In this document: piece after piece, positions 50,881 through 61,543 of the stretch
How the letters are laid out: each line of letters opens with the position of its first letter
Numbering within the stretch: the first letter of the stretch is position 1
Origin: Coffea arabica
Lineage: Eukaryota; Streptophyta; Magnoliopsida; Gentianales; Rubiaceae
Direction: 5' to 3'
Length of the DNA: 64,000 nt
Assembly (NCBI RefSeq): GCF_036785885.1
Contig: NC_092317.1
Span: 8,000,501 to 8,064,500, forward strand
Notes under the pieces: model-generated
What the model was told of the DNA's origin: nothing
The model's database searches: none
What the model saw: only the letters and a program-made list of their open reading frames with translations
Translations under genes and position numbers: made by a program

Positions 50881-51657
50881 GTTTAGGAAAAGACTCTAAA
50901 CTTTATAGCGAGAAAGAAAAGAATTTGATAATTGAACCATAAATAATGAGAGGTTTGGAGAACTAAACCAAAAACTTTGTGGTCACCTGATTAAAGGCCA
51001 TTCTTTGTGCCAACTAAATTGGGCCTTCGGGACTAGAGATTGCTTCTTATGCAATGTTTTCAAACAAAAAAAAAAAATCTTATGCGATGTTCATTAAAGG
51101 CCGAAGCAATATTGTAACTTTTGTATTTTACCTTAGGGCATCCACAATGAATTATATTAAGTAGAGTGTAATACATATGTCACAACATTACTTTATTATC
51201 CCTTCTTTCGTTACATCTCTCACTTTTACTATAGATTACACTTTATTATAAAGTATAGTAATATGGATTCACAATGAAATCACATATTTATTTTAATAAT
51301 TCACAATACATATTCCATAAAATTTAAAGTTTTTAAATTTGTCGATGGATCCACAACCAGTCTATTATGTATATAATGGCCATATGTATCATGACTATTA
51401 CACTCCCACTATGGGGAGGGTATAATGGTTGGATGTAATAAAGGCTATTAATTTATTTTTGCATTTTTTTTCTTCTTTGGTTTCAAGATGTGTTCCAAAT
51501 TCTAATAGCGTGATGTTTGACAAACGATAGCATAAGGCTCAAAATCAAATGTTTGGATGTAATAGATTAATTGCTTCAGAATTCTCCCAATTTTGTCAAC
51601 TAATCTCTTATTTGCCAAATAAAAGAGTTATTGTTTCCATTTTGACATTTGGTATTT
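50881..51657. other. Intergenic, with a degenerate MITE
   Basis: GGGCATCCACAATG after TTA at 51136-51152 is the end sequence of PIF/Harbinger-type MITEs; a matching right end was not found (nearest candidate around 51410-51440). No gene seen. Confidence 0.4.
51045..51091 (+). mobile_element. Micro-retroposon: 19-bp poly(A)-ended insert in 14-bp direct repeats
   Basis: TCTTATGCAATGTT at 51045-51058 recurs as TCTTATGCGATGTT at 51078-51091 (one difference). Between them are 19 bases, TTCAAAC followed by an A run. Confidence 0.6.
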
Positions 51658-52068
51658 AGACCCCGTTTGAGGTTGCAGTGCTTGTGATAAAAAAGTACAT
51701 TTAGGTGCTAAAAATACTTTTAAAATGTTTGGTAAATATCATCCCATAAAATTAAGAGTAAAGTTTTGGTGTTAAAAACACTTTTAGCATTTAGCGAAAG
51801 CTCAAATTGGTGCTTTTAGAATAACTTTTGTGATTTAAAAAATAAAATATCAAATTTAATCATTTTGTCTTATATTATGAACTAAATAAAAAGATAAACA
51901 CTTTTAAAAATTTTTAAATTACACATTATCCAATACAATAATTATTTATTAAACTATATCTCCAAACAATATATTTAAAGCATTTAAGCAGTTAATAAGT
52001 ACTTTTATTAAAAACTGTACTAATAAAGTACTTTTCAATAAGTTACCCTAATCTCAAATTGGCCCTTA
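51658..52068. mobile_element. Probable MITE, CCCCGTTTGAGGTT-type ends
   Basis: The left end GACCCCGTTTGAGGTTGC faces a right end whose reverse complement is AAGGGCCAATTTGAGATTAGG. Internal blocks AAAAAGTACATTTAGGTGC and AAAGTACTTTTCAATAAGTT are also roughly inverted. No clean duplication was found. Confidence 0.5.
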
Positions 52069-52516
52069 TTTTAATTTTTTAAATATTTCTTGATGTGAAT
52101 CGTTATATTCTTTATTTAAAAAATGAAAGTAATTGTTATACTACAAGAGTTCGATCTAGGCTCAACATGTTGTTTGACCTTACTTGGACTAAGGTCAAAT
52201 AAGCTAAAATTATATCTAATCACGTTTGAGCTATACAATACTCCGTCTCGATTCAGCTTGGTGATACCTCTACACTTCATATTAATGAGCAAATCATTAA
52301 ATGTTTACGTTAACAAAATTTTGAAGAATATTGATGACTAGTTCAGTGATGATGGTATTTTCTTAGACTTGAAATCTATTAACGAAGTATAATTATTTTG
52401 TTGTTCAAGAAAATAAATAAAATCTCTAAGCTTACTTTAGTTCGAACTTATCCGGAAGATGGTAGATAAATACCCTTAGCCCCCTCCAATAATCAAAGTA
52501 TCGTTTTGTCTCAATG
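52069..52516. other. Intergenic
   Basis: No gene, repeat or signal recognised. Confidence 0.4.
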
Positions 52517-53333
52517 GGTCTGTTTGGTTGGAAGTAAAATGTTTTCCTTAGAAAAATATTTTCCGTGGAAGTAATTTTCCATGAAAATCATTTCCCTTTC
52601 ATCATTTTCAGGTGTTTGGTTAGCTTATTGAAAATATTTTCTTACTTCATTTTTCTGGTGTTTGTTTAACTTTTGAAATATTTTCACTTTTATCTCTATT
52701 TTCACTTTCTACACATTATAACTACATACTTCTTCCCATGCAAAATAAGAAAATTTATCTCATTGTTTAACTTTAAAAAATCTTGGAGAAATGTATATAT
52801 GAATAAAAAATATCTCCTTAAGCAATAAACAAATTGCTGGCCATTTAGTGTCAAATATCAATCACATGCAATGCTTATTGTGACATATATCTTGCACTCT
52901 CACTGCTGAAAGTTTCTCTAGAAAAGAATGTCCCTATTATACATAATTAATTACTAGCATAGGATGAGCAGGATGAGGTTTTTTTTTTTTTTTATTTTGA
53001 ATATACTAGGGGGAGGGTTGGGTTGGGTTGGGTTGGGTGGTACGAGGGAGGGAGTGTAAGGAAGAGGTCTTGAGTTCGAGTCCTCCTGTTTACACTAAAA
53101 AAAAAAAAAAGAACATACTACAAGATGTTTTCAGTAAGTTTGGAACATACTACAGGCGGGATGCATGCATTTCGGAAAACAACTTCAGTAAGTTTGGAAG
53201 GGAAGTTGTTTTCCATAAGATGAGTGAAAATATTTTATATAGGAAAATGTTTTCAGTAACTTTTGTGCAACCAAACACGGGAAATTAGGAAAATATTTTC
53301 CTGGAAAACATTTTCACCCGAAACAAACGGACC
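52517..53333. mobile_element. TIR element (817 bp) interrupted by a short SINE-like insert
   Basis: GGTCTGTTTGGTTGGAAG...AAATGTTTTCC at the left pairs with GGAAAACATTTTCACCC...CAAACGGACC at the right over about 45 bases, with AAAATATTTTCC inside each end. CAATG flanks both sides (52512-52516 and 53334-53338). The ends resemble the GGGTCTGTTT family in the PDHB intron. A short insert at about 53008-53114 splits the right half. Confidence 0.75.
53008..53114 (+). mobile_element. Short SINE-like insert with box B and poly(A)
   Basis: Starts after GAATATACTA (about 52999-53008) and ends with a poly(A) run before GAACATACTA at about 53112-53121, a possible 10-bp duplication with one mismatch. It contains a (GGGTT)n run at 53015-53038 and the tRNA-like box B GAGTTCGAGTCCTCC at about 53071-53085. 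Too short (about 100 bases) for a full SINE. Confidence 0.5.
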
Positions 53334-53493
53334 CAATGTCAGTGGCATTTTCCTTGTTTCGGGTAACATCGAGTGTTAAGTCAAACTTGTTATTGTGAGA
53401 CCCTTATACAGGCCATAGAGCAAGGTTTGTTATTTAATGATCTTTTCCAAAAGAGCAAGAAAGAAAAAGAAAGAAAGAAAGAAAGGGAGTAAG

Positions 53494-53731
53494 GTGAGGG
53501 TGTGGGGGCGGGGGTGGATGGGGCTTCCTTCCCACATCGGTTGGATGTGGGTTCTTCAATCTGGGTTTAAGGTCCATAGGGCTCTCGTTCAATTCCCAAT
53601 TGGTTGGATGTGGGTTTCTTGTGGTCCCCCTTAGATTACTTTTAATTGGGTCCTCTGACCGTTAATCTCCTGAGTATTTCTAATCTAATTGGGTGTGTGT
53701 GTTTCTATCTCTCGACAGAAAAAAAAATAAA
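53494..53731 (+). mobile_element. SINE (238 bp) with 16-bp target-site duplication
   Basis: Flanked by AAAGAAAGGGAGTAAG at 53478-53493 and 53732-53747. It has a G-rich head, a box-B-like CGTTCAATTCCC at about 53587, two GGTTGGATGTGGGTT blocks (53540 and 53602), and an A-rich tail after CTCGACAG. A different family from the SINE at 14263, which lacks the GGTTGGATGTGGG blocks. Confidence 0.8.
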
Positions 53732-53747
53732 AAAGAAAGGGAGTAAG

Positions 53748-55719
53748 ATCTCAAAAGTCTGTGAGAATGAATACATTAATTCAACAATCAACCCCCACCT
53801 AACTCTTCTATCCTTGAATAAAAGTTTAAAGATATCATTAAGGTTGTTAGGCTTTTTATGAATGCATTAAGATCTCTCCCTCTTTTCTTTAGGCTTCTCT
53901 ATGCATTAATTACAACGTTCTAAAAGTCTAGGATTATCCATCCTGATTTTGGTTTATTTATTTTCCATTTTTTTACCTATATAAATATTGCAAATAACTA
54001 AACCATAAATTCAGTTAAGAAGACTAAAGGGGCGGAAGGGAAACAACCGATTATTGAGTATAATCAAAGAATCATCTCACAAACCTCACCTCACGAGGTT
54101 TTTAACAATTTCACTAGCCACCGTTGAGAGTTTAGAAATTTCACCCACTTCTAATGTCTATTAAAAATAATAATATTCGCCTTTAAAATAACACTGTAAT
54201 GAAACTCTTTCTTTGATGTCTATTATTCTTTCCTTTTCTTTTTCTATTCTTATTCTTTCCTTTTATATTTTGCAAGTACAACTATGAGACTATCAACACT
54301 GTCCTAAGCCTTCATCATGACCAAATGTCGAACTAGTCATCTTTTTTGACAAGTTAACATTGGATGTGATCCTTTTTTTTTCCTATTTTTGTTTTGATAA
54401 AAAAATAATAACTCAAATTGCAATAGTTCAAAATCACTGTCAAACTATGGTAATTCTACCACTACAAAGATCCATAAACTCTAAAAATTTTATCGTAACA
54501 CTTTCTTATCGTAGTAGAAATCTATATTCTCAATAAAGCAACTTCAAAATGTTTCCTATCTTAGTAATAGGATTAGCATCATAGTTTATTATCAAATGAT
54601 ATAAGTATGAAAAATTTGACACATGTTCCTTATAATTGTGCAAAATTATTTTACAATTGTTTAGAAAAGAAAATTAAGCTTTTATTATATGAATATCTTT
54701 CTCTTTTTATTAAAATTTTAATATATGAATCTATTTTAGGGTATTCATTTAAATTTTTTTGACCAAGTTGAGGAGATTTTGAGGTTCAGTTATTAAAACT
54801 ATCAAATCAGGAAAAGTAGGTATAATCTTTGAAACCTTGAAGAAACTCAATGAAAATGTTAGAAAGCTCAAGAGAGGTTTCTTAAATTATCCCTATAATC
54901 AAAATTTACACAAAAATTCACACAAACGTGTGCATATAAATTTTTGTATTTATTGATGTAAAATATCTATAAATATTATTACTTAAAAAAGTTATCATTA
55001 CATTCTAATAAAGCTTGAATTTGGGCTTCCTGTATTGTCGAACTTACTTGAGTCAAGATCCACTAGGCTAGTTATGCTGAGTAGAGTTCAAGCATTGCAT
55101 TATGCAATGTCAATCTTCGAAGAAGAAAAACGATGCTAAAAGAGAGAGATGTATATGTGCACAATAATTGCTTTAGTTCTCATAGCAAATGAAATATCAA
55201 GTATTTTTAAAGGATTTTCAGATGTTAGTTTTTTCTAAAAAGTAAAATTAATTAGGAAAAGATGTTAGTCTTTTGAAAAAATATAATTAATTAGAAAAAG
55301 TGTCAGAATTCAGGGGTGCAATAACTTAGATGGAATTTAAAGAGATGCCTTTTAGAAATATCACTTTTTTTATTAAGCGGCCTACCATAATAGTCGAGCA
55401 CGAGTAGTTGTTTTTGTATAATGTATGATTAAATTTAACTAAATTTGTCGAGGAGGATTTAGTCTAATGATTAAATTGAAATTTCAAAAATTAGAAGTCC
55501 TGGATTCGAATATTTGTTTTACATGTCATTGCTTGAGCTCAAGCTTCAAACTCAAGCAGATATTTGACCATGAAGCTTGCAAGTATCAATTCATTTACAC
55601 CTGTAGCACGGTGATATGCTCGAATTGATGGTTTAACTTGTAGCAATTTTTGATGTAGGTAAATTGAAAACTCACTAAATATAACAACAAAATTAGGATG
55701 AATAAAGTTGGTCAACATA
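53748..55719. other. Intergenic, upstream of the defensin-like pseudogene
   Basis: AT-rich, no gene seen. From about 55520 the sequence (GCTTGAGCTCAAGCTT, GAAGCTTGCAAGT, TTCATTTACA) parallels 62680-62780 and marks the start of the block shared by the two defensin-like loci. Confidence 0.45.
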
Positions 55720-55721
55720 TA

Positions 55722-56154
55722 CTCCCTCTATCCCATAAAGATAAACTCACTTTGCTTTTGTGTATGTCCCAAATTATAGACTTATTTCCTTCTTTAAAGA
55801 ATAGTTAATTTGTTATTTTACTAATATACCCATACAAATTTTTGAATACATATTAGTTGCCTTCTACTGGGTTCAAATTGAAAAGTTTGATTGTTTGGCA
55901 ATTTTATTTTTGTTATTTATTTTAGTCAAACATGTAACATTCATTTGATTGACTCTTGTATTGAAAAACTAAAGTACCTTAAGTTCCAAGAATAATTTAG
56001 TAATATGTACCTCTTACTTTGAATGAATGATCTAATATTAACAAGGGGTATTTGAGGAAAGTACGAATAAAAAATAATTATTATAACTACATTAGCTAAA
56101 TTTCTTAATTTATGTGAAAAAAGAAAGAGGTCTATCTTTACAGGACGGAGGCAG
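55722..56154. mobile_element. Stowaway-type MITE (433 bp)
   Basis: The left end CTCCCTCTATCCCATAAAGA and the right end, in reverse complement CTGCCTCCGTCCTGTAAAGA, agree at 16 of 20 positions and match the Stowaway/Tc1-Mariner consensus. TA flanks both sides (55720-55721 and 56155-56156). The paralogous locus near 62848 lacks it and has a single TA at the equivalent site. Confidence 0.85.
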
Positions 56155-56329
56155 TAATTAATGCATATAAAGTAATCCCAACAAACTTTACGAGTTATCT
56201 CAAACTTCTATCCTAGGATAGGATGGATGAATGTAGTTGGGGGTTGAATTGATTTATTTTGTTAATATCTCATTTCCATTTCATCTTTAAGAAGACATCA
56301 TTAAAAAGAACACACCACTCTATGGCCTG

Positions 56330-56336
56330 TATAAAG
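56330..56336 (+). promoter_or_regulatory. TATA box of defensin-like copy A
   Basis: TATAAAG, 68 bases before the ATG at 56398. The intact paralogue has TATATAAA 69 bases before its ATG, in the same surrounding sequence (GGCCTRTATAAAGGAT). Confidence 0.75.
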
Positions 56337-56397
56337 GATCCACAAGACACAGTTTCAAGTACCCAACACTTGCATTTGCACCCATCAGTCTTGCAAC

Positions 56398-56970
56398 ATG
56401 TCAAAAGTTCTTCTCCTCTGCTGCATTCTTTCGCTCCTCTTTGTCATGAATCTTGGTACTTTTTCCTTTTCACTCTCTTCTCTCAATCCTTGTTGTTATG
56501 AAAAAGAACAGATAAATGTACGCTGGATTGGCATATATGGCCATCTTAATTAGACTTGCTACACATTGCCTCTCTGACAGAAAACTAGACCAGTTTTAAG
56601 TTACATATATAAAACTGAAATTTTCGCATCGAAAAAACGAAATCAATGCATATGATTAAAAAGAAAAGCAAAAAGGGTTATTGGATTATGAGTTTTTGTG
56701 AACTTAGAATTAATACTAACCTAGAATTTTTCTCACATGTACAGCTGAAGAAGCCCCAAATGCAGGAGGGTTCGAGGATTCCAAAGTTACGCTGAAGAAG
56801 CCCCAAATGCAGGAGGGTTCGAGGATTCCAAAGTTACGCTAAAGCACCTTGGACTCAGATCAAGCGTAGCGCAATGTGTTAGAGATTGCCACGCGAGGTG
56901 GCCAAACTCCACAGCGAGTTGTCCCTTTTTACATGGCCATAGATGCGCCTGCCTGTGCTATGTCCCTTGA
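56398..56970 (+). pseudogene. Defensin-like secreted peptide gene, copy A, frame-shifted by a 47-bp tandem duplication
   Basis: Exon 1 (56398-56455) encodes a 19-residue signal-peptide-like start (MSKVLLLCCILSLLFVMNL) and splits a codon after its first base; GT at 56456, AG at 56743-56744. Exon 2 begins at 56745 with two perfect, adjacent copies of a 47-base unit (56745-56791 and 56792-56838). Since 47 is not a multiple of three, the second copy is read out of frame and a TAA at 56840-56842 stops translation after about 51 residues, before any core cysteine. Downstream, the frame that corresponds to the paralogue stays open to TGA at 56968 and keeps all six cysteines with spacing C-x3-C-x10-C-x7-C-x-C-x-C, identical to copy B. 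Lack of other damage suggests a recent lesion. An alternative acceptor inside the second unit would bypass it (see findings). Confidence 0.8.
56745..56838 (+). repeat. Perfect 47-bp tandem duplication in exon 2 of copy A
   Basis: Units at 56745-56791 and 56792-56838 are identical. The paralogue at 63491 has a single copy of the corresponding segment (residues around PNAGGF), so the duplication arose in copy A. Confidence 0.95.
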
Positions 56971-58665
56971 CTCCCTTCTCTCTAATTATTATTATCAATG
57001 ATAATTTCCGTAAGTGAGAAGGCCTATATAATATATATGTGACTTCTCGGTTTTTATACAGAAAGTATTATATGCTATGAAGGCTTTCTATGCATAATCT
57101 ATATTCCAACAAACTTTACGAGTAATAATCTATATTCTTCGTTCCAAAAGTCAAAGATTAATCATCTAACTGGACCATCATTAATCCTAAAGGCATGAAG
57201 AACAATGACAAATTTTGAAGTTCTAAGATCTAATGGAAATTTGAGTATTAGCTATTCAAAATTTGTTACGTGATCAAAAAGAATGATGGAAAAGAGTTCA
57301 TTAGATCAAATATGAGATCATTAATTTCCAAATTTCTTGAAATTTTTTAAACCCACATAATTTTAAACAAGACAGAAGATAATTCAAGGCACAAATAAGT
57401 TGAAAGGAAAAGACAAAGTGGGTGTGAAAAGGAAATAAGAAAGACGGCCAAAGGCCTGTAATTTGGAGCAAGTAAAACTTTCTTTATGGGATTAAAACCA
57501 GAGCACATATGCATAGAAATTAATAGTTGGCAAGGCCGCCGACTTGGACGTTATATATGAATCTTAGGTACATGGAAATGTAATCCGACTTAAAGAGTAC
57601 ACAGGCACTACAAAACCAATTTTGCATCTTGTCAATTAAACATTGAATAGTCAATAAAATAAAGATACAGAAATTTAAACAAATTCGGGGTCAAATATAT
57701 CATGCCTGAAGGTGTGAATAAAAGGCTCATTCTTGTACCCAATGTCTAGCTTAGTTGGTAGGAATACTAGTACGTGATCATAAAATTCTTGATTTAACTT
57801 TTAAACTCATTTTTTAGAAAAGGTTTGGAATCTCCTCTTAAACTAAAAAAGAAAGAAAGAAAAAAAAATGCTAATCGTTTAGATTCTTGAAAGACACGAG
57901 ATATTGGAGGAAAATTCACGGCATTCATGATTCATTTTTGAATTGCTGTTGATTGACAAAAAAAAAAAAAAAGATTCATTTTTGAGTTGTTGAGGCTTAA
58001 ATTACTGAGTTCTAATATTTTCTTTGGGTTTCAAAATTGTTAAGACAATTAAACTCTATGGTTCAATAATCTCAGTTGTTTAATAAGATCAGCCGTCCCA
58101 TCAACAACAATTGCGTGCCTTATAAAAACACAAGAAAAACAAATCATGCATTAGACTTTGTCTTTTCCCAAGTCAATTGGTTGTTCGAGGCATTATTGTA
58201 TCAAACAACTAATTTCTTGATGGATTTCTCTTTACACAAAAAAAAAAAACCAAAAAAATCAATCAAGAATAAGGGCTGAAGTTTTTTATTCACATTCAAT
58301 TAGGAATCTGTTCACCACATCTCAAGGCTGTCCAGTCCGTGAGTTCACATAGGACGTTAGATAATTTGGGTCATTAGTATTTACCTTCTGTGGGGAACTA
58401 TACAGCGTTTGCGGCCTCTCCGACTGCCGGATAGATCAAATTAGCAGCGCACTTTCATCGATTTCATCCCTTATGGGACTTTCTCCCAAGGGCTATATAT
58501 ATGACAGCAGAGATAGAAAAATTACTAACTAGAATTTGTCAAAGCGAAGCCAAAGTGCTCGAGTATTGCAAGTATATAGTAGTACTAGTATTTTGTGATT
58601 TTCATGATTGGTAGTTTTTGTAATTTTGTATGGTCTGACAACTTAACAATTTTTTGCCTTGGCTT
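56971..58665. other. Intergenic between defensin-like copy A and the SAUR pseudogene
   Basis: 3' flank of copy A, then AT-rich spacer. TATATAT at about 58494-58500 could be a decayed promoter TATA for the SAUR relic. One micro-retroposon at 57929-57990 is listed separately. Confidence 0.4.
57929..57990 (+). mobile_element. Micro-retroposon: 28-bp poly(A)-ended insert in 17-bp direct repeats
   Basis: GATTCATTTTTGAATTG at 57929-57945 recurs as GATTCATTTTTGAGTTG at 57974-57990 (one difference). The 28-base insert is CTGTTGATTGAC followed by an A run. Confidence 0.65.
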
Positions 58666-59173
58666 ATGGATAGTGGAAAGAGCCAATGGAAGAACTATTG
58701 AACGATCAAGAAATTAGTGGTTTCTTTGTCATTTCAAAGCATTCCTCCAAAATCTTCAAGAATGGAGGGTGCTACTATCATTTTTTTGTCGAAGAGTAAA
58801 TCATGGCATTGTGCTGGATCAGCTGAAAAATCCCAGCAATATCATGATGAGTACAAAACAAGGTATAAGATTGCCCCTAAAGGTTGTTTTTCAGTGTATA
58901 TTCAAATGGTATATGTTGGCGCTGCGAAACAAAGATTTGGTATCCACTGTTGAAGATGCTGAATTGGAATATGCATATAGCAATGAAGGCCCTCTTTTGC
59001 TTCCATGTGATATTGATCTTTTTTACAAAGTTTTGGCTGAGATGGATAGCGGGAAAGAGGCCATGGTTGATGATTCTGATTCATCAGCCGGTGGTGGATT
59101 TGCATATGGCTCCCGCAGTCCTTTTAGTCCATACGAACTTCTCACTCCCTCCAGATTGCGGAACATCAATTAG
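58666..59173 (+). pseudogene. SAUR family auxin-responsive gene, degenerate
   Basis: An ATG at 58666 starts MDSGKS, a common SAUR opening, but an in-frame stop follows six codons later (58699-58701). In the same frame further on lies the SAUR core start YKIAPKGCFSVY (from about 58861), a short extra segment, then VGAAKQRF and a stop at about 58951. The remaining core, EDAELEYAYSNEGPLLLPCD and IDLFYKVLAEMDSG, lies in the next frame (about 58951-59046), so about 10-12 codons are missing between the two parts along with a frameshift. The tail ends with SPFSPYELLTPSRLRNIN and a stop at 59171-59173. SAUR proteins are short, usually intronless and auxin-induced, and inhibit PP2C.D phosphatases to promote cell expansion. 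Two independent lesions make function unlikely. Confidence 0.75.
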
Positions 59174-60128
59174 TGCTTCTCATTGCCTTTTCTGAGTTAT
59201 TCTGCCGTGTAGGTGTAGGAATAATGTCTTATTTTAGGCTTTCTCAATAAGTATGGAGTATTGGAATGTGACAAAATGAAACATGAAGGGTTGAATGCCG
59301 TGAAAATTGATTACTCAAGTGTTGATTAAACCTTATCTGCGTGCATGTGTCCAAACTAGGGCTATTTTGAAGTGATTTCGAGGAAGATATGTTCTCAGGA
59401 AAATAGACATACAGTATCTCTCTTCTTGTCTGAAATTTTTAACTGGATTATGAGTTGTGATAATTGTCTAAAAAGCTTTATTTAGTCATATAAAGTTTGA
59501 CAAATATCGCCAAATTCATAATCTCACTCAAACTTTTGGGATTTTGGTTTTCACAAAGAAAACCAGAAAAGATTTTTCTCTTTTTAATTAGATAATTTGC
59601 TCCTCACTTTGTCAACAGAAGTACATAATACATGTATAAGTCGACTTAGTGATTCTGCCTTGAATGATTGGAACTCCCAAATAACACCCAATATTTTATT
59701 CATCCAGGGAAATTGAGTACATCGACTAAACTTTCTGGCAGTGGATCTACTAATATTAGGGTGAGGCATACAACTTAGAATTTTCCAAATTAATTTTCTG
59801 GGCTGATGTCCCATAGAAAATCTCCATATAGGTTTGCCCTTTCCCCGGTTCCCACATCGTTCGTGTTAGGTGTGTGTGAGTGGTACTTAAGGTCCTCAAG
59901 TATACTCAGAACTTAGAAGTCAGCAATTGTCTTTTAGGTATTCTTGTGGAGTTACCTTAGGTAACCGTTTGTGTATTTCTGACAAAAATGGTAGAAAAAA
60001 AAAAGATACAGTATGTCTCATAATCTTTGTAAAGTTGCAACATCCTTGCATTTCAATTTGATGAGCTACAAAGCCTTTAGATTTAGGTTAATCAAGAATC
60101 AAACTAGAAGGCTTATACATGAGAATTA
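59174..60128. other. Intergenic with a possible SINE remnant
   Basis: Bases about 59830-60004 (GGTTCCCACATCG, ...GAGTGGTACTTAAGG, ending CTGACAAAAATGGTAG and an A run) have the appearance of a SINE; no target-site duplication was found. No gene seen. Confidence 0.4.
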
Positions 60129-60985
60129 GGTATGTCAATTGATAGGAGCTTTTCCAGATGCAACCCAGATCTAATGTACTTGGATAGAGTTTGAATTTAA
60201 TTTCTTAAATACAGATCCTATCAAGACCCAGACCATAAAAAAGTTATGGATTTGGATAAAGTCTGATTTTGTGTGATTCATATCCAAATCCAAATACATA
60301 CCAGGCCCAATCTAAACCCATGTATATATAATTAAATTATGAATATATAGTAGTAAATTTATAAAATATTCTAATATTTTATAGCCATTGGATCGAATAC
60401 AATAAGATTTCATGATTGTTTTCTTTTTTCAAACAAATCCTAGTTATCATTGTAATTAGTACAAACTTTTTTATAAAAAGGAGACAAAGTAAAGGCAAAT
60501 AAATGAAAGATTGGACTTAGATATAGTTGAAATTTAAAAAATAAATCGAAGTAGTTAATAATAATTATTTTTTGAGTACATAATATTGCATCCAACTTCT
60601 TGAATATTTATTTTATTATTTAAAAATAAAAATTGGATGGTGTTTATATTTTTTAAAATCTATATATTTTTACTTTAGTATATTTAGAAAAATACAGCGA
60701 ATACCCATTGGGTATCCAGATCCATAAGAGTCTAGATTTGGACTTATTTTTTCAGACCCATAAGGGTTTGGATCTAGATCTGAGTTTAACTAAATTTAAT
60801 GGGTCTGAATCTAGATCAAAGGGATGTAATCTGAGCCCTACCCATTAATATGCCTAATGAGTTTAATGGACTTATTTTTTCAGACCCATAAGGATCTGGG
60901 TCTGGATCTAAATTTAACTAAATTTAATGGATTTGGATCTAGATCAAAGGGATACAATCCAGATTCTACCCATTGATATGACTAA
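60129..60985. mobile_element. Probable Mutator-like element with internal 128-bp tandem duplication
   Basis: The left end GGTATGTCAATTGATAGG and the right end, in reverse complement TTAGTCATATCAATGGG, are inverted. TGAGAATTA (60120-60128) and TGAGAATAA (60986-60994) flank it, a 9-bp repeat with one mismatch. Near the right end a 128-base unit occurs twice, from about 60741 and 60869 (GACTTATTTTTTCAGACCCA, AACTAAATTTAATGG, CTAGATCAAAGGGAT, CTACCCATT). The ends are rich in GGATCTGGRTCT-like motifs. Confidence 0.6.
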
Positions 60986-61543
60986 TGAGAATAATATATC
61001 TTAGTATAAATTTCGTTAGACACGATACAAAACATTACAGATAGTTGAGCTAATTATACCTCCAGTAAATTTTTTCTATTGCTTTTTTTTTTTGGATAAT
61101 GTTATTTACACCCCATCATGTTATCTGCACTTCCACTACCCCATTTTCATCTTGATGAGACTATATTACTACTATTTTAATTTCTTTTCCTACCATATCT
61201 TGTGTTCACATGTAAGGAAGTTGGGTACAATTGTTGTACGTGTCCAAAAGGTAAAAAAAAAAATTAACTTTTGCTTCTTTTTTTCTACATCTGCATAATT
61301 ATTTGTTTAATTTTATTTCATATTTTTATTTTAATTTCAATTTTACAGATTTTTGATGAGCACAATTGAGGTTTCATTGCATCATCTGGTGACTAGATGC
61401 TATTATGCTTTTGTTGGAATATAGTAGAAAGGTTCATTCCTTCTATGGTGGTTATATGAGCTATTCTTAGTAGGTTTTTCGAAGTATTAATGTCCTAATT
61501 TATGAGACATTATAGTTACATTCAGGTTTTGCTCATCTTTGAT
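60986..61543. other. Intergenic
   Basis: AT-rich. GATAATGTTATTTACACCCC at 61097-61116 resembles the end of the MITE at 6985. No gene seen. Confidence 0.4.

Noticed and set aside
53015-53038. Telomere-like (GGGTT)n run
   Set aside because: The plant telomere repeat is TTTAGGG; this short pentamer run lies inside a small SINE-like insert.
14263-53731. tRNA genes at the box A/B-like sequences
   Set aside because: The boxes are in SINE bodies; no acceptor stem, anticodon loop or full cloverleaf can be drawn.
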